Shown: positions 1 to 9,111 of the stretch, piece by piece
Layout: each line of letters starts with the position of its first letter
How positions within the stretch are numbered: the stretch's first letter is position 1
Assembly: GCF_013184745.1 (NCBI RefSeq)
Contig: NZ_JAATVU010000034.1
Location: forward strand, 1-64,000
Source: Mangrovicoccus sp. HB161399
Lineage (GTDB): Bacteria > Pseudomonadota > Alphaproteobacteria > Rhodobacterales > Rhodobacteraceae
Length of the DNA: 64,000 bases
Reading direction: 5' to 3'
Program-made: the position numbers and the translations under genes
The notes under the pieces: generated by a model
What the model saw: the letters and a program-made list of their open reading frames with translations, nothing else
Told to the model about the DNA's origin: nothing
Database searches by the model: none

Positions 1-270
1 CCTGATCGCAACACCTTCCTGATCTGTCCGCCCTCCGGACTGCATCCGCAGACCCTCAAGCGCCCCGGTGCGTCGCCGCCCCGTCGGTGAAGGCGTATCT
101 ATGGTTCCCGGCCGGGAGCTGCAAGGGCTTTTTTCGGAAAACGTCGCATTTTTTTCACGTGGGCCGGTTATCGAGGGGGTTTCAATGGATTAGTCAGCAA
201 CTCGCCTTGCAGATCGTCCCGTGGCGCGCCAAGCCGGGAACGATCCCCGGCCTGCCCCGCTGCAACGGCG
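1..270. other. Left edge, possible tail of a + strand gene
   Basis: A + strand frame is open from base 1 and closes with TGA at 88-90. It may be the last 29 codons of a gene whose body lies outside the window, but I do not recognise the peptide and the assignment is weak. From 91 to the msrQ stop at 271 I see no gene. T-rich runs near 127-135 and 148-155 are the only notable composition and could belong to a transcript end. Confidence 0.25.
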
Positions 271-861
271 TCAGATCCGCCGCGGCAGTGCCCGGGTCGC
301 CACCAGAAGCACAGCCATTCCCAGATAGAGGAGGGGTTCGTCCTGCCACCCCTTGCGGAGCATCGCGAAATGCACCGCGCCAAGGATGACCGCCGAATAG
401 ACCAGCCGGTGTAGCCGGCGCCATGCCGGCCCTCCCATCCTGCGGATCGCGCCGTTCCACGAAGTCGCCGCCAGCGGCACAAGCAGCAGGAACCCGGCCA
501 TCCCGATGGTGACATAGGGGCGCTTCAAGATGTCGGCCCAGGCGGCGGCCATCCCCTGCACGTCCAGCACGGCCCAGGTCAGCACGTGGCAGCAGAGATA
601 GAAGAAGGCGGTGAGGCCGAGCGCCCGCCGGTAGCGCATCAGGTTGATCCCGGCAAAGCGGCGCAGCGGCGTGACCGCCAGCCCGGACAGCAGCAGCCAG
701 AGCGCCCAGAGCCCGAGCCGGTGCTCCACCGCTTCCACCGGTTCGATCCCGATCCGTCCCGTCGCCCCCTGCCAGAACAGCCAGACCACCGGGATCACCG
801 ACAGCGGATAGATCGGCCAGGCCGGCAGCCTGGCAAGCATGCGGTTCAGCCGGGCGCGCAT
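271..861 (-). CDS. msrQ: MsrQ, haem-binding membrane subunit of methionine-sulfoxide reductase
   Basis: About 196 residues with several hydrophobic helices and conserved histidines, matching the ferric-reductase-like MsrQ (YedZ) family. MsrQ is the inner-membrane haem protein that passes electrons to periplasmic MsrP for repair of oxidised methionine. The ATG at 861 is chosen because it lies just past the end of msrP (stop at 872). Longer in-frame starts would run into msrP. The 10-bp spacing and shared strand make this an msrPQ operon. Confidence 0.9.
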   Translation of the reverse strand: MRARLNRMLARLPAWPIYPLSVIPVVWLFWQGATGRIGIEPVEAVEHRLGLWALWLLLSGLAVTPLRRFAGINLMRYRRALGLTAFFYLCCHVLTWAVLDVQGMAAAWADILKRPYVTIGMAGFLLLVPLAATSWNGAIRRMGGPAWRRLHRLVYSAVILGAVHFAMLRKGWQDEPLLYLGMAVLLVATRALPRRI

Positions 862-871
862 GGGCGGGCGG

Positions 872-1792
872 TCAGAAATGCTTGGTGAGGTCCATGCCAT
901 CGTAGAGTCCGGCAACATACTCGCCGTAGCCGTTGAATTTCTGCGTCGGGATCTTCGCCGCGAAGAAGCCGCCGCCGACCCGGCGCTCGCTGGCCTGGCT
1001 CCAGCGCGGATGGTCCACCTCCGGGTTCACGTTGGAATAGAACCCGTATTCGCGGGGATTGACGATGTTCCAGGTCGCGGGCGGCTGTTCGTCCACCAAG
1101 GTGATCCGCACAATCGACTTGATCGACTTGAACCCGTATTTCCACGGCACGACCAGACGGACCGGCGCGCCGTTCGGATTCGGCAGCTCTTCGCCGTAGA
1201 GCCCGGTGGCGAGGATGGTCAGCGGGTTCATCGCCTCGTCGAGCCTCAGCCCCTCGACATATGGCCAGGGAATGACGGGGCGGCGGGTGCCCGGCATCTC
1301 GTCGGGACGGTAGAGCGTCTCGAAGGCCACGTACTTGGCCGAGGGCTTCACCCCGACGCGGTCGAGCAGGCCGGAAAGCTGGAATCCGATCCAGGGCACC
1401 ACCATCGACCAGGCCTCGACGCAGCGAAGCCGGTAGATGCGCTCCTCCAGGGGCTGCCCTTTGACCAGGTCGGCCAGATCATAGGTGCCGGGCTTCTCCA
1501 CCAGCCCGTCGATCTTCACCGACCAGGGATCGGTCGTCATCTGCCCGGCATTGCGCGCCGGGTCTTCCTTGCCGGTGCCGAATTCGTAGAAATTGCAGTA
1601 GCCGGAGATCTGCTCCAGCGTGTTCTTCTCTTCGTCCGTGGAATAGCGGCTCGGCGCCGCGTCCAGGGCGGCTGCCGGCAGGCCGAGGCCGATTCCGGCC
1701 AGTGCGGCCGCGCCGGACATCAGCTGGCGGCGGTTGATGAAATCCGCGCGGGGCGTGACATCGGCCCAGCCCAGGTCGGGTCGAAAGCGCAT
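872..1792 (-). CDS. msrP: MsrP, periplasmic molybdopterin methionine-sulfoxide reductase catalytic subunit
   Basis: 306 residues. An N-terminal Tat-type segment (Asn-Arg-Arg near residue 20, then a hydrophobic stretch ending in Ala-rich residues) precedes a sulfite-oxidase-fold molybdopterin domain. The Cys in the Arg-Leu-Arg-Cys-Val-Glu-Ala segment is the expected Mo ligand. It reduces methionine sulfoxide in periplasmic proteins using electrons from MsrQ. The ATG at 1792 has a GGAGG-like ribosome site a few bases upstream. The longer frame to 2041 reads through a G-rich palindrome and is not credible. Confidence 0.93.
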   Translation of the reverse strand: MRFRPDLGWADVTPRADFINRRQLMSGAAALAGIGLGLPAAALDAAPSRYSTDEEKNTLEQISGYCNFYEFGTGKEDPARNAGQMTTDPWSVKIDGLVEKPGTYDLADLVKGQPLEERIYRLRCVEAWSMVVPWIGFQLSGLLDRVGVKPSAKYVAFETLYRPDEMPGTRRPVIPWPYVEGLRLDEAMNPLTILATGLYGEELPNPNGAPVRLVVPWKYGFKSIKSIVRITLVDEQPPATWNIVNPREYGFYSNVNPEVDHPRWSQASERRVGGGFFAAKIPTQKFNGYGEYVAGLYDGMDLTKHF

Positions 1793-1920
1793 ATCGGGCT
1801 CCTCCGCATTGCGTTCGCCCCACAAGCTAGCGGAGCGGAGCCGCGTTTCCAAAACATATGCTCTCACGATCCCGTCGCTGCGCCGAAACATTCGGCCTCC
1901 GGGCATCGGGGAGAGGGGGA

Positions 1921-1950
1921 CCGGGGGAGAGGGTCCGCCCTCTCCCCCGG
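1921..1950. repeat. G-rich perfect palindrome (13-bp stem)
   Basis: Between the glutamate-synthase-like gene and msrP lies a perfect inverted repeat: 1921-1933 pairs with 1938-1950 around a 4-base loop. The same GGGGGAGAGGG core occurs once more just to the left (about 1908-1920). Related sequences occur at 34211-34259 and 48771-48795. It may end transcription of the gene that stops at 1956, but no T-run follows. Confidence 0.6.
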
Positions 1951-1955
1951 CCTGC

Positions 1956-3455
1956 TCACGCGGCGCTGATCTGCGCGTCGGGCTCCGGGAACAGCACGTC
2001 CATCCGCTTCGACCGGCCATTGGGCTGGACGATCCTGACATGGCCGCGGGTCAGCTTGCGCGGATCGGACACCCCGCAGGAATGCGCGATGATCTCCACC
2101 TCGTGGGTGATCACCCGCGCATAGGTGGCCACGCGCTCGATCTTGTTGGCCACGACCAGTCCGCGCTGCAGGTCCTTCTTGTGGGTGGTGATCCCGGTCG
2201 GACAGGTGTTCTTGTTGCATTTCAGCGCCTGGATGCAGCCCAGGGCAAACATGAAGCCGCGGGCGGAGACCACGAAATCCGCCCCCGCGCAAAGTGCCCA
2301 GGCGACATCGGCCGGGGTGATCAGCTTGGCCCCCGCGATCAGCCGGATCCGATTCTTCAGCCCGTATTCCGCGCGGATGTCCGCCAGCCGCGGCAGCGCC
2401 TCGCGGATCGGCATGCCCACCAGGTCCATCAGCGGCGCCGGCGCCGCGCCGGTGCCCCCCTCACCGCCGTCGATGGTGATGAAATCCGGCGCGCAGTCCA
2501 GACCGCGGCGCAGCACCGCGTCGAAGAACGGCCGGATCCCGTCCGCCGTGCCGATGCACATCTTCACTCCGGTCGGCTTGCCGGTCACCTCGCGCACCCG
2601 CACGATCAGATCCAGCATCTCGTCCCAGTTGTGGACCTCGGCATGGCGGTTCGGAGAGAAACTGTCCATGCCCATCGGGATGCCGCGGATCTCGGCGATC
2701 TCCGGGGTGATCTTGTCGCCGGGCAGGATGCCGCCCTTGCCGGGCTTCGCCCCCTGGCTCAGCTTGATCTCGAACATCCGCACCTGTTCGTGCCCGGCGA
2801 TCCGGCGCAGCTTGTCATCGTCCAGGTTGCCCTTCGCGTCGCGCACCCCGTATTTCGCCGTGCCGATCTGGTAGACGATGTCGCAGCCCGCCTCGAGATG
2901 GTAGGGGCTCAAGCCCCCCTCGCCCGTGTTCATCCAGATCCCGGCCTTCTTGGCGCCCCCGGCCAGCGCGCGCACCGCGGGCTTCGAGATCGCCCCGTAG
3001 CTCATGCCGGAGATGTTGAAGATCGAGCGGGCGATATAGGGCTGCGCCGCGCCCGGCCCGATCACCAGCGGCGCCGCGGCCGAGGCTTCCTCGTCGAGCG
3101 GCGGGAAGGCGGAATTGACGAAGATCGGCGTGCCCGGCACCTCGATGTTCCGGGTCGAGCCGAAGGCGATCATGTTGGAGATCCGGTCGTCCGAGGCATG
3201 GTAGACCCAGTCGCGCTGCGCCCGGTTGAACGGATATTCCTCGCGGTCCATCGCGAAGAAGTACTGGCGGAAGAATTCGCCCAGCTTGGTGAAGAGCGTG
3301 CGGAACCGCCCCAGCACCGGATAGTTGCGCCGCACCGCGTCCGGGCTCTTGTAGCGGTCGATGAAGAAGAAGGTCACGCCCAGGGCCACAACCGTGATCG
3401 CCGTCACGGCAAGCAGCAGCTGCAGGATGAAGAGCACGCGTTCGATCAGTTCCAT
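1956..3455 (-). CDS. FMN-binding glutamate synthase family protein, membrane-anchored
   Basis: 499 residues. The first 30 residues form one transmembrane segment, followed by a TIM-barrel domain like the FMN/3Fe-4S synthase domain of GltB. Visible hallmarks are Gly-Gly-Glu-Gly-Gly-Thr-Gly-Ala in the flavin region and Cys-Asn-Lys-Asn-Thr-Cys-Pro-Thr-Gly, the iron-sulfur cysteines. It has no N-terminal amidotransferase and no C-terminal GXGXG domain, so it is a stand-alone member whose substrate is unknown; it should not be called glutamate synthase. The ATG at 3455 has an AAGGA-type ribosome site. Confidence 0.85.
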   Translation of the reverse strand: MELIERVLFILQLLLAVTAITVVALGVTFFFIDRYKSPDAVRRNYPVLGRFRTLFTKLGEFFRQYFFAMDREEYPFNRAQRDWVYHASDDRISNMIAFGSTRNIEVPGTPIFVNSAFPPLDEEASAAAPLVIGPGAAQPYIARSIFNISGMSYGAISKPAVRALAGGAKKAGIWMNTGEGGLSPYHLEAGCDIVYQIGTAKYGVRDAKGNLDDDKLRRIAGHEQVRMFEIKLSQGAKPGKGGILPGDKITPEIAEIRGIPMGMDSFSPNRHAEVHNWDEMLDLIVRVREVTGKPTGVKMCIGTADGIRPFFDAVLRRGLDCAPDFITIDGGEGGTGAAPAPLMDLVGMPIREALPRLADIRAEYGLKNRIRLIAGAKLITPADVAWALCAGADFVVSARGFMFALGCIQALKCNKNTCPTGITTHKKDLQRGLVVANKIERVATYARVITHEVEIIAHSCGVSDPRKLTRGHVRIVQPNGRSKRMDVLFPEPDAQISAA

Positions 3456-3810
3456 GTCCGGACTTTTCCTTCCCTTTGCACTTGCCGCCATCTGAGCAGA
3501 ATCCGTCCGCCGATGGCAACATGTCCTGCATCCCCGTGCAGCATCTGCACGCCCGGGGCGACGGGATGATGACAAATCGGACGCCTGCCGCCGGAATTCC
3601 GCCGCCCCGGGCGGTCACGCCTGGGTCACATGGGGTCACGGGAACTTGCTTGACGGACGGCGCGTCCGCGGCTTAGCCCGCCGCTTTCCGGCTTCAAGCT
3701 TGGAAAGCCCCGTTTTTTCTCCTGATCCGGCTGATCCGGGGCGGTCCCGTCCGCCGTAGCTCCTGCGACATCCAGCGACGATGTCCGAGACACCTCAAAG
3801 GAGACGAAAC
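3456..3810. other. Divergent intergenic region
   Basis: This 355-bp gap lies between two divergently read genes and must hold both promoters. Facing the fasciclin gene, TTGACG (3650-3655) stands 17 bp before a weak TTAGCC. Two TGATCC boxes (3723-3728 and 3732-3737) lie closer to the gene. I see no gene here. Confidence 0.5.
3732..3760 (+). promoter_or_regulatory. Candidate ECF-sigma (RpoE-like) promoter of the fasciclin gene
   Basis: TGATCC at 3732-3737, an 18-bp spacer and GTAGC at 3756-3760 resemble the Rhodobacter sigma-E pattern (TGATCC, 18-19 bp, TAAG-type -10). The -10 match is imperfect. A second TGATCC lies 9 bp upstream. Confidence 0.3.
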
Positions 3811-4305
3811 ATGATCCGCAGAACGTTCCTCGCCGCCACCGCCGCCGCAGCTCTCGCCATGCCGGCCTTCGCCGAAAGCCACATGGGTCCCAAGACGATC
3901 CCCGAGACCGCAGCCGCCGCCGGCGAGTTCAGCACGCTCCTCGCCGCGGTCGAGGCTGCCGGGCTGGCCGAGACGCTCTCCGGCGACGGCCCCTTCACCG
4001 TCTTCGCCCCGACCGATGCCGCCTTCGAGAAGCTGCCCGAGGGCACCGTCGAAGAGCTGCTGAAGCCGGAGAACAAGGAAAAGCTGGCCCAGATCCTCAC
4101 CTATCACGTGCTGCCCGCGGCGGTGATGTCCGCCGACATCGACGGCGAGATGATGCCCGAGACCGTGGAAGGCGGGACCGTGACCGTGATGCCGACCGAG
4201 GATGACGGCGTCATGGTCAACGACGCCACCGTGGTCAAGGCCGATATCGAGGCCTCGAACGGCGTGATCCACGCGATCGACACGGTGCTGATGCCCGAAG
4301 GCTGA
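3811..4305 (+). CDS. Secreted fasciclin (FAS1) domain protein
   Basis: 164 residues with a signal peptide (Met-Ile-Arg-Arg, hydrophobic core, Ala-Phe-Ala cut near residue 21) and one FAS1 domain. The H1 box ([11 protein letters not shown]) and H2-like end (Val-Ile-His-Ala-Ile-Asp) are intact. Such proteins are exported and thought to mediate adhesion or envelope stress responses. AAGGAG lies 10 bases before the ATG at 3811; the upstream in-frame ATG at 3781 lacks one. Confidence 0.9.
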   Translation: MIRRTFLAATAAAALAMPAFAESHMGPKTIPETAAAAGEFSTLLAAVEAAGLAETLSGDGPFTVFAPTDAAFEKLPEGTVEELLKPENKEKLAQILTYHVLPAAVMSADIDGEMMPETVEGGTVTVMPTEDDGVMVNDATVVKADIEASNGVIHAIDTVLMPEG

Positions 4306-4314
4306 TCCAGGCCC

Positions 4315-4335
4315 GCCCCGGCGTCCTGCCGGGGC
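4315..4335 (+). terminator. Stem-loop after the fasciclin gene
   Basis: A perfect 8-bp GC stem (4315-4322 with 4328-4335) around a 5-base loop begins 9 bp past the stop codon. Only a short T pair follows, so it may act as a weak or Rho-assisted terminator. Confidence 0.45.
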
Positions 4336-4386
4336 TTGCGCATGGCGGCCGCACCGGCCACCTTTCGGTCAAACCACGGAGCCGCC

Positions 4387-4908
4387 ATGCGCATCTATCT
4401 CGCCGGACCTGACGTCTTCCATCCCGATGCCGGGACCCTCGGCACGGAAAAGAAGGCCATCTGCGCCGAATGCGGGCTGGCCGGAGTCTTCCCTCTCGAC
4501 GAAACCGTCCCCGGCACGGGCCTCTCTCCGCGCGAGCACGGGCTTGCCATCGCCGCCAAGGACATGCGGCTGATCCGCAGCTGCGGCGCCGCGCTCGTGA
4601 ATCTCTCTCCCTATCTCGGCGCCTCGATGGATGCCGGCACCGCGGTGGAGCTCGGCCTGATCGCTGCGCTCGGCCTCCCGGCCTTCGGCTATTCCTGCGA
4701 TCCCCGCCCGTTCGAGGCCCGCGCCGCCTCTGCCCTGCCCGGGCCGGACTGGCGCGGCGAGAATTTCGGCCTCTGCGACAACCTGATGGTCGAAGGCGCC
4801 ATCGCCGCGACCGGCGGCCGCGTGCTCCTTCCGGAAACGCCCTGCGCCTTCGAGGATCTCGGACCGTTCCGCATGGCCGTCCAGGCGCTCGCCTTCCACC
4901 TGAAGTGA
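4387..4908 (+). CDS. Nucleoside 2-deoxyribosyltransferase family protein
   Basis: 173 residues. It starts with the family's Met-Arg-Ile-Tyr-Leu-Ala-Gly-Pro and carries Met-Asp-Ala-Gly-Thr-Ala-Val-Glu-Leu-Gly, where the Glu is the expected nucleophile. The family moves deoxyribose between bases in nucleotide salvage or cleaves (deoxy)nucleoside 5-phosphates. Which of these applies cannot be read from sequence. The ATG at 4387 is preferred over 4336, which adds an unlike extension. It stands alone, reading away from a convergent neighbour further on. Confidence 0.85.
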   Translation: MRIYLAGPDVFHPDAGTLGTEKKAICAECGLAGVFPLDETVPGTGLSPREHGLAIAAKDMRLIRSCGAALVNLSPYLGASMDAGTAVELGLIAALGLPAFGYSCDPRPFEARAASALPGPDWRGENFGLCDNLMVEGAIAATGGRVLLPETPCAFEDLGPFRMAVQALAFHLK

Positions 4909-5127
4909 TCTTCCCGCCACGGTCCGCGCGGTGCCGTCCGGCTCCGCTGGAGTCCCGCCCTCGCGGCGGATACCCTCTTGCGCGGCGGCGACTCGCGCCG
5001 CTGATGGAGACGTGATGTCGGAGACCCGGTAACCGCGTCCCCGGAGCCCTGCTCCGCGGGACAGACGCAAGCCCCGGCGGCCCCATGGCCTGCCGGACTT
5101 TCCGTCACGCGAATTCCGGACATTTCC

Positions 5128-5382
5128 ATGAACATCTCCCGCCCGGAACAACGGGTTCTCCACGTCCTGGCCCAGGGGGGCCGCATCCTCCATGACCGCA
5201 CCGGCGCCAAGGTCACCGGCGTCACCTGCTTCACCCGCGACCATGCGGTCCTGTCGGACTGTACGCTCGAGGTCTTCTCGCGGCTGCGCCGCAAGCGGCT
5301 GATCGCCTCGCAATCCGGCAGTGCCTACCGCATCAGCCGCCGCGGGCTGGACGCCGTGCGCGCCCAGCCAGACAACCGCTGA
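5128..5382 (+). CDS. YjhX/TopAI-family protein (putative toxin)
   Basis: 84 residues, the full length of the YjhX (UPF0386) family, with the typical Met-Asn-Ile-Ser opening and Val-Leu-His-Val-Leu-Ala-Gln-Gly-Gly near residue 12. In E. coli the family member TopAI inhibits topoisomerase I and is neutralised by the acetyltransferase-like YjhQ. No YjhQ-like gene is adjacent here, so toxin function in this organism is an assumption. No strong ribosome site precedes the ATG. Confidence 0.8.
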   Translation: MNISRPEQRVLHVLAQGGRILHDRTGAKVTGVTCFTRDHAVLSDCTLEVFSRLRRKRLIASQSGSAYRISRRGLDAVRAQPDNR

Positions 5383-5397
5383 CCGGTCCGGGCGGGG

Positions 5398-6558
5398 TCA
5401 GCCCGCCCGGCGCAGCACCTCGGGCCCGGCCGCCTTCAGCTCGTCGATGGAGCTCATGCCCATCAGCTGCAGCGTGATGCCGATCTCGTTTGCCAGCATG
5501 TCGAAGGCCGCCGCCACGCCGCGGCGGCCTTCCGCCGCCACCGCCCAGGCAAAGGGCCGCCCCAGCAGCACGAAATCCGCCCCCAGCGCCAGCGCCTTGA
5601 CGATATCCGTGCCGCGCCGGAAGCCGCTGTCGGCATAGATCGCTCGCTCCGGCCCGAAGGCCGCGCGGATCTCGGGGATAAGCTCGACCGTGGATAGGCC
5701 GTGGTCCAGCTGCCGCCCGCCATGGTTGGAAATGACGATCCCGTCGACATCCTCGGCCGCGGCAAGCGCCGCATCCTCGGCATCGGAAATCCCCTTGATC
5801 ACCAGCTTGCCCTTCCAGCGCTGGCGCAGCCGCCGGATCTTCTCCCAGGTCAGGTCCTTGTCGAGCCGCCCCGACAGCGCCGCCGCCTGCGCCAGCGCGC
5901 CCTTGCCGTATTCCGGCCGCCCGGTGACCAGCTCCACCTCCGGAAAGCCGTTGCGCAGCAGATCCAGCGACCAGACAGGCTTGGTGGCGAACTGCCAGAA
6001 CAGCTGCGGCGTGATCTTGGTCACCGCGCGGAAGCCGTTCCTGCCGTCGCGCTCGCGGTTCGAGGTGATCGCCGTATCCACCGTGACGTAGATCGTGTCC
6101 GACCCGGCCTCCTCGGCGGCGGCGACATAGCTGTCGGTCCAGTCGGCGTCGATGTCGATGTAGAGCTGGAACTGCGGCACCTGTCCGCTGCGCTGCGCGA
6201 TCGTCTTCAGCCCGTTGATCGAGAAGGTCGACAGCACCATCGGCACGCCGCGCGCCGCCGCCTCCTGCCCGATCAGCACGTCGCCGTCGCGGCGGTATAG
6301 CCCGAGAAAGCCCACCGGCCCCGGCCCGAAGGGCAGCGCATGGCGCTGGCCCATCACCTCGGCCGACAGGTCCAGCGGGCCGAGCGGCCGCAGGGTCCGC
6401 TGGCGCAGCGCCCAGGCGTCGAAGCCTTCGCGGTTCCGGCGCAGCGTGGTCTCGGAGAACGCCCCGCCCTCGATGTAGTCGGCGAAGATGCGCGGCAGGC
6501 GGCGGCGCGCGGCCGCGGCGAAATCCTCGACATTCTGGTAGCGGCGGGAAAAGCTCAT
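5398..6558 (-). CDS. FMN-dependent alpha-hydroxy-acid dehydrogenase (L-lactate dehydrogenase family)
   Basis: 386 residues spanning the whole FMN hydroxyacid oxidoreductase barrel. The catalytic signature Ser-Asn-His-Gly-Gly-Arg-Gln-Leu-Asp near residue 279 carries the active-site His and substrate Arg, and a Gly-Arg-Pro phosphate-binding turn lies near the end. It oxidises an L-2-hydroxyacid such as lactate or mandelate to the keto acid. No lactate permease or regulator is adjacent, so the substrate is open. The ATG at 6558 has GGAG about 10 bases upstream; longer frames add an unlike Arg-rich tail. Confidence 0.88.
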   Translation of the reverse strand: MSFSRRYQNVEDFAAAARRRLPRIFADYIEGGAFSETTLRRNREGFDAWALRQRTLRPLGPLDLSAEVMGQRHALPFGPGPVGFLGLYRRDGDVLIGQEAAARGVPMVLSTFSINGLKTIAQRSGQVPQFQLYIDIDADWTDSYVAAAEEAGSDTIYVTVDTAITSNRERDGRNGFRAVTKITPQLFWQFATKPVWSLDLLRNGFPEVELVTGRPEYGKGALAQAAALSGRLDKDLTWEKIRRLRQRWKGKLVIKGISDAEDAALAAAEDVDGIVISNHGGRQLDHGLSTVELIPEIRAAFGPERAIYADSGFRRGTDIVKALALGADFVLLGRPFAWAVAAEGRRGVAAAFDMLANEIGITLQLMGMSSIDELKAAGPEVLRRAG

Positions 6559-6712
6559 GAGTCTGCTCCGGCAATAGTCTCGCGCCTGCCCTGCCACCCG
6601 CGGGCGGCAGGGGCAAGACACCGGCCCCCTTGGCGCGACGGCAGGGCGGCGGGCTGGGCCGGCCGCGACCGGCCGGGGAAGGCGCGCGCGGGCAGCCGGG
6701 CCGGCGCCCCGC

Positions 6713-7699
6713 TCACGATCCGCAGCGGATCAGGGTCTTCAGCCCGGCCACCTCGCCCGCAAGATGCCGTTCATAGGCGGCAGGCACCTCGTCCAGCGCG
6801 ATCTCGGCATCGATCAGCGGGTCGAGCGCCGTTCCCAGCTCCGCGATCACCGCGCCGATCCGCTGCAATTCGTCTCCGAAGGCATGGCACCCGACCAGTG
6901 CCATCTCCTTCTCCACCAGCAGCACCGGATCGAGATCCAGCGCGCCATGGCCGATGCCCACCAGGCCGACCGCGCCGCCGGGCAGCAGCCCCTGTGCCAG
7001 CGCCCGGATCACGCCGGGCGCGCCGGTCGCATCCATGGCAAAGCGCGCATCCGGCAAGGCGTCGAGCGCGGCCACCGCCGCCCCCGTTGCCCCGGCCACC
7101 AGCTCGGCCCGCGCTGCCTGGCGGTCGATGACATGGACCCCGTGCCCGCGCCGCGCGGCCAGAAGCGCAACCAGCCCGCCGATCGGACCGCAGCCCGCCA
7201 CGACCAGCGGCGCGCCATCCGGGACACCCAGCCGGTCGAGCGCATGCAGCGCGACCGCCAGCGGCTCGGCTAGCGCCAGGTGCCGGTCGGGCACGCCCGG
7301 GGGCGCCGCGATCACGTTCTCCGCAGGCAGCAGCACCGCCTCGGCAAAGCCGCCGTCGATCGCCTCGCCGACGAAACCCATCGTCTCGCAGACCTGCGCC
7401 AGCCCCGCCCGGCAGTTGCGGCAGCTGCCGCAGGTCACCCGGCTGTCGACGATCACCCGGTCCCCGGCGGCAACATGGGAGACGCCGACGCCGGCGGCCC
7501 CGACCGTGCCGGTAAATTCATGCCCCGCCACCGAGGGCGCGCGGCTAATCCAGGCGCCGGTGCGGAAATTGTGCAGGTCCGACCCGCAGATCCCCGCCAT
7601 CGACACTCGGACCAGCACCTCTTCCGGTCCCGGCGCGACGGGCGCCGCGATCTCCTCGACCCGCAGGTCCTGCACCCCGTGAAGCCGCACCGCCTTCAT
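6713..7699 (-). CDS. Zinc-dependent medium-chain dehydrogenase (HpsP-like candidate)
   Basis: 328 residues. The catalytic zinc motif Gly-Ile-Cys-Gly-Ser-Asp and Gly-His-Glu, and the structural zinc cysteines (Cys-X2-Cys-X2-Cys-X7-Cys near residue 90-105), are all present. A Gly-Cys-Gly-Pro-Ile-Gly-Gly Rossmann turn follows. The closest general relatives are sorbitol/threonine-type dehydrogenases. It begins 3 bp after the HisD-like gene, so the two are cotranscribed. With that gene and the upstream SDR it matches the three-dehydrogenase set for DHPS catabolism; the HpsP role is inference. Confidence 0.8.
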   Translation of the reverse strand: MKAVRLHGVQDLRVEEIAAPVAPGPEEVLVRVSMAGICGSDLHNFRTGAWISRAPSVAGHEFTGTVGAAGVGVSHVAAGDRVIVDSRVTCGSCRNCRAGLAQVCETMGFVGEAIDGGFAEAVLLPAENVIAAPPGVPDRHLALAEPLAVALHALDRLGVPDGAPLVVAGCGPIGGLVALLAARRGHGVHVIDRQAARAELVAGATGAAVAALDALPDARFAMDATGAPGVIRALAQGLLPGGAVGLVGIGHGALDLDPVLLVEKEMALVGCHAFGDELQRIGAVIAELGTALDPLIDAEIALDEVPAAYERHLAGEVAGLKTLIRCGS

Positions 7700-7702
7700 G
7701 GC

Positions 7703-9028
7703 TCAGCCCTTCAGATAGGCGTCGCGCATCGGCCCGACGGCATTGGCATGGGAGGAGAAGCCTTCGTAATCGGCGAGGATTTTCGCGTTCTTCGCCAGTT
7801 CCGGATAGCCCTTCGCGGTGACATATCCGACGGAGGAGCGGCGCACGAAATCCGACACCGACAGCGGCCCCCAGCTGCGCGCACCGCCCGAGGTCGGCAG
7901 CACCGCGTTCGGGCCGAGCGCGAAATTCCCGATGCAGACCGGTGTGTGCGGTCCCATCAGGATCTCGGCCGCCTCGGTGATCTCGCCCAGATGCTCGAAC
8001 GGCTGGGCCGAGAGCAGCTCCAGGTGTTCCGGAGCGTAGTCATTGACGAAATCGTAGCTCTCCTGCAGCGACCCGGTCAGGACGATGCCGCCGCAGGGCC
8101 CGCACAGCACCGCCTTCGAGAACTCCACCCGCTGCGGCGCCATCTGCGCCCAGTGCTCCGGCAGCGCCGCCAGCGCCTCCTCGGCGACCCGGCGCGAATG
8201 GGTGACGAGCCAGGCCGAGCTGTCCGGCCCGTGCTCCGCCTCGATCAGCAGGTCGAGCGCGGCGAGCCCGCCATGCACCGTGTCATCGGCGAGGATCAGC
8301 GATTCCGACGGACCCGCAGGCAGGCCCGGGTCGATCACGCCCGACAGCAGCCGCTTCGCCGCGACCACCCAGGGGCTGCCCGGACCGACGATCTTGCGGC
8401 AGGGCTTCACCGTCTCGGTGCCATAGGCCGCCGCCGCCACGGCCTGCGCGCCGCCGACCTTGTAGACCGTCTCGACCCCGGCCAGCCGCGCCGCGACCAG
8501 CGTCGCAGCATCGACCTTGCCGCCCGGCGCGGGCGGAGTGAAGATCGCGATCTCGGGCACGCCGGCCACCACGGCCGGAACGGCGGTCATCATCACCACC
8601 GAGGGGAACGCCCCCTTGCCGCGCGGCACGTAGAGGGCGACCGAGCGGATCGGCAGGAAGCGGTCGCCGGCGAAGGCGCCCGGGCGGACCTCCTTCAGCC
8701 ACATCGGCTCGGGCGCCTGCTCCTCGTGGAAGCTGCGGATGTTGGCGATGCCCGCGCGGATTGCCTCGATGACCTCCGGCTCGACCTCGCCGAAGGCTGC
8801 GTCGAACTCCGCCTCGGTCGCCTTCAGCCCGCCCGCGGTCAGCCCCTCGGCCTTGTCGAACTCGACGCCGAAGCGGACCAGTGCGGCATCGCCTTCGGCT
8901 TTCACCGCCTCGATGATCGGCCCCGCCTTGTCGAGGAAGAAGCTCAGGTCTGTCTCGGAGCGCCGGAACAGTTTCGCGCGCTCGTCCGCGCCGAGCTCTG
9001 CAAGCACCTTGAAGGTCACGTCGGTCAT
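7703..9028 (-). CDS. HisD-superfamily dehydrogenase, probable sulfopropanediol 3-dehydrogenase (HpsN-like)
   Basis: 441 residues covering the complete HisD fold, with the catalytic Pro-Glu-His kept. By my alignment to E. coli HisD, zinc ligand Gln259 is Glu263 and Asp360 is Asn368, while His262 and His419 are kept (His266, His427). The substrate His367 in Gly-Thr-Asn-His is Ala375 (Gly-Pro-Asn-Ala). No his genes are nearby; instead it sits between a Zn dehydrogenase and an SDR. HpsN, the HisD paralogue that oxidises 2,3-dihydroxypropane-1-sulfonate to sulfolactate in roseobacters and Cupriavidus, is the best candidate. Automatic annotation would call it hisD. Confidence 0.75.
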   Translation of the reverse strand: MTDVTFKVLAELGADERAKLFRRSETDLSFFLDKAGPIIEAVKAEGDAALVRFGVEFDKAEGLTAGGLKATEAEFDAAFGEVEPEVIEAIRAGIANIRSFHEEQAPEPMWLKEVRPGAFAGDRFLPIRSVALYVPRGKGAFPSVVMMTAVPAVVAGVPEIAIFTPPAPGGKVDAATLVAARLAGVETVYKVGGAQAVAAAAYGTETVKPCRKIVGPGSPWVVAAKRLLSGVIDPGLPAGPSESLILADDTVHGGLAALDLLIEAEHGPDSSAWLVTHSRRVAEEALAALPEHWAQMAPQRVEFSKAVLCGPCGGIVLTGSLQESYDFVNDYAPEHLELLSAQPFEHLGEITEAAEILMGPHTPVCIGNFALGPNAVLPTSGGARSWGPLSVSDFVRRSSVGYVTAKGYPELAKNAKILADYEGFSSHANAVGPMRDAYLKG

Positions 9029-9103
9029 GGTCCACCTCTGGCTTCCCGGCCGGGCCGGGAGGATCGTCTGCTGCCGCCGGGCTACCGGCTGGCAGGACAT
9101 AAT

Positions 9104-9111
9104 GTATATAC
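9104..9111 (-). promoter_or_regulatory. GTATATAC palindrome upstream of the HisD-like gene
   Basis: An AT-rich patch in GC-rich DNA, 76-93 bp before the HisD-like start, holds a perfect GTATATAC palindrome flanked by A/T runs. Such sites are typical operators of GntR-family regulators and also overlap -10-like TATA sequence. No regulator gene is adjacent. Confidence 0.35.

Noticed and set aside
839-3569. Long + strand open frames (376 and 611 codons) opposite msrP and the glutamate-synthase-like gene
   Set aside because: They are antisense shadows caused by high GC. Their products are Arg/His/Pro-rich with no family signature, and the minus-strand genes are certain.
7703-9028. Annotation as a true histidinol dehydrogenase (hisD)
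   Set aside because: Key zinc and substrate residues differ and no other histidine genes are near. I kept only the superfamily call with an HpsN-like assignment.
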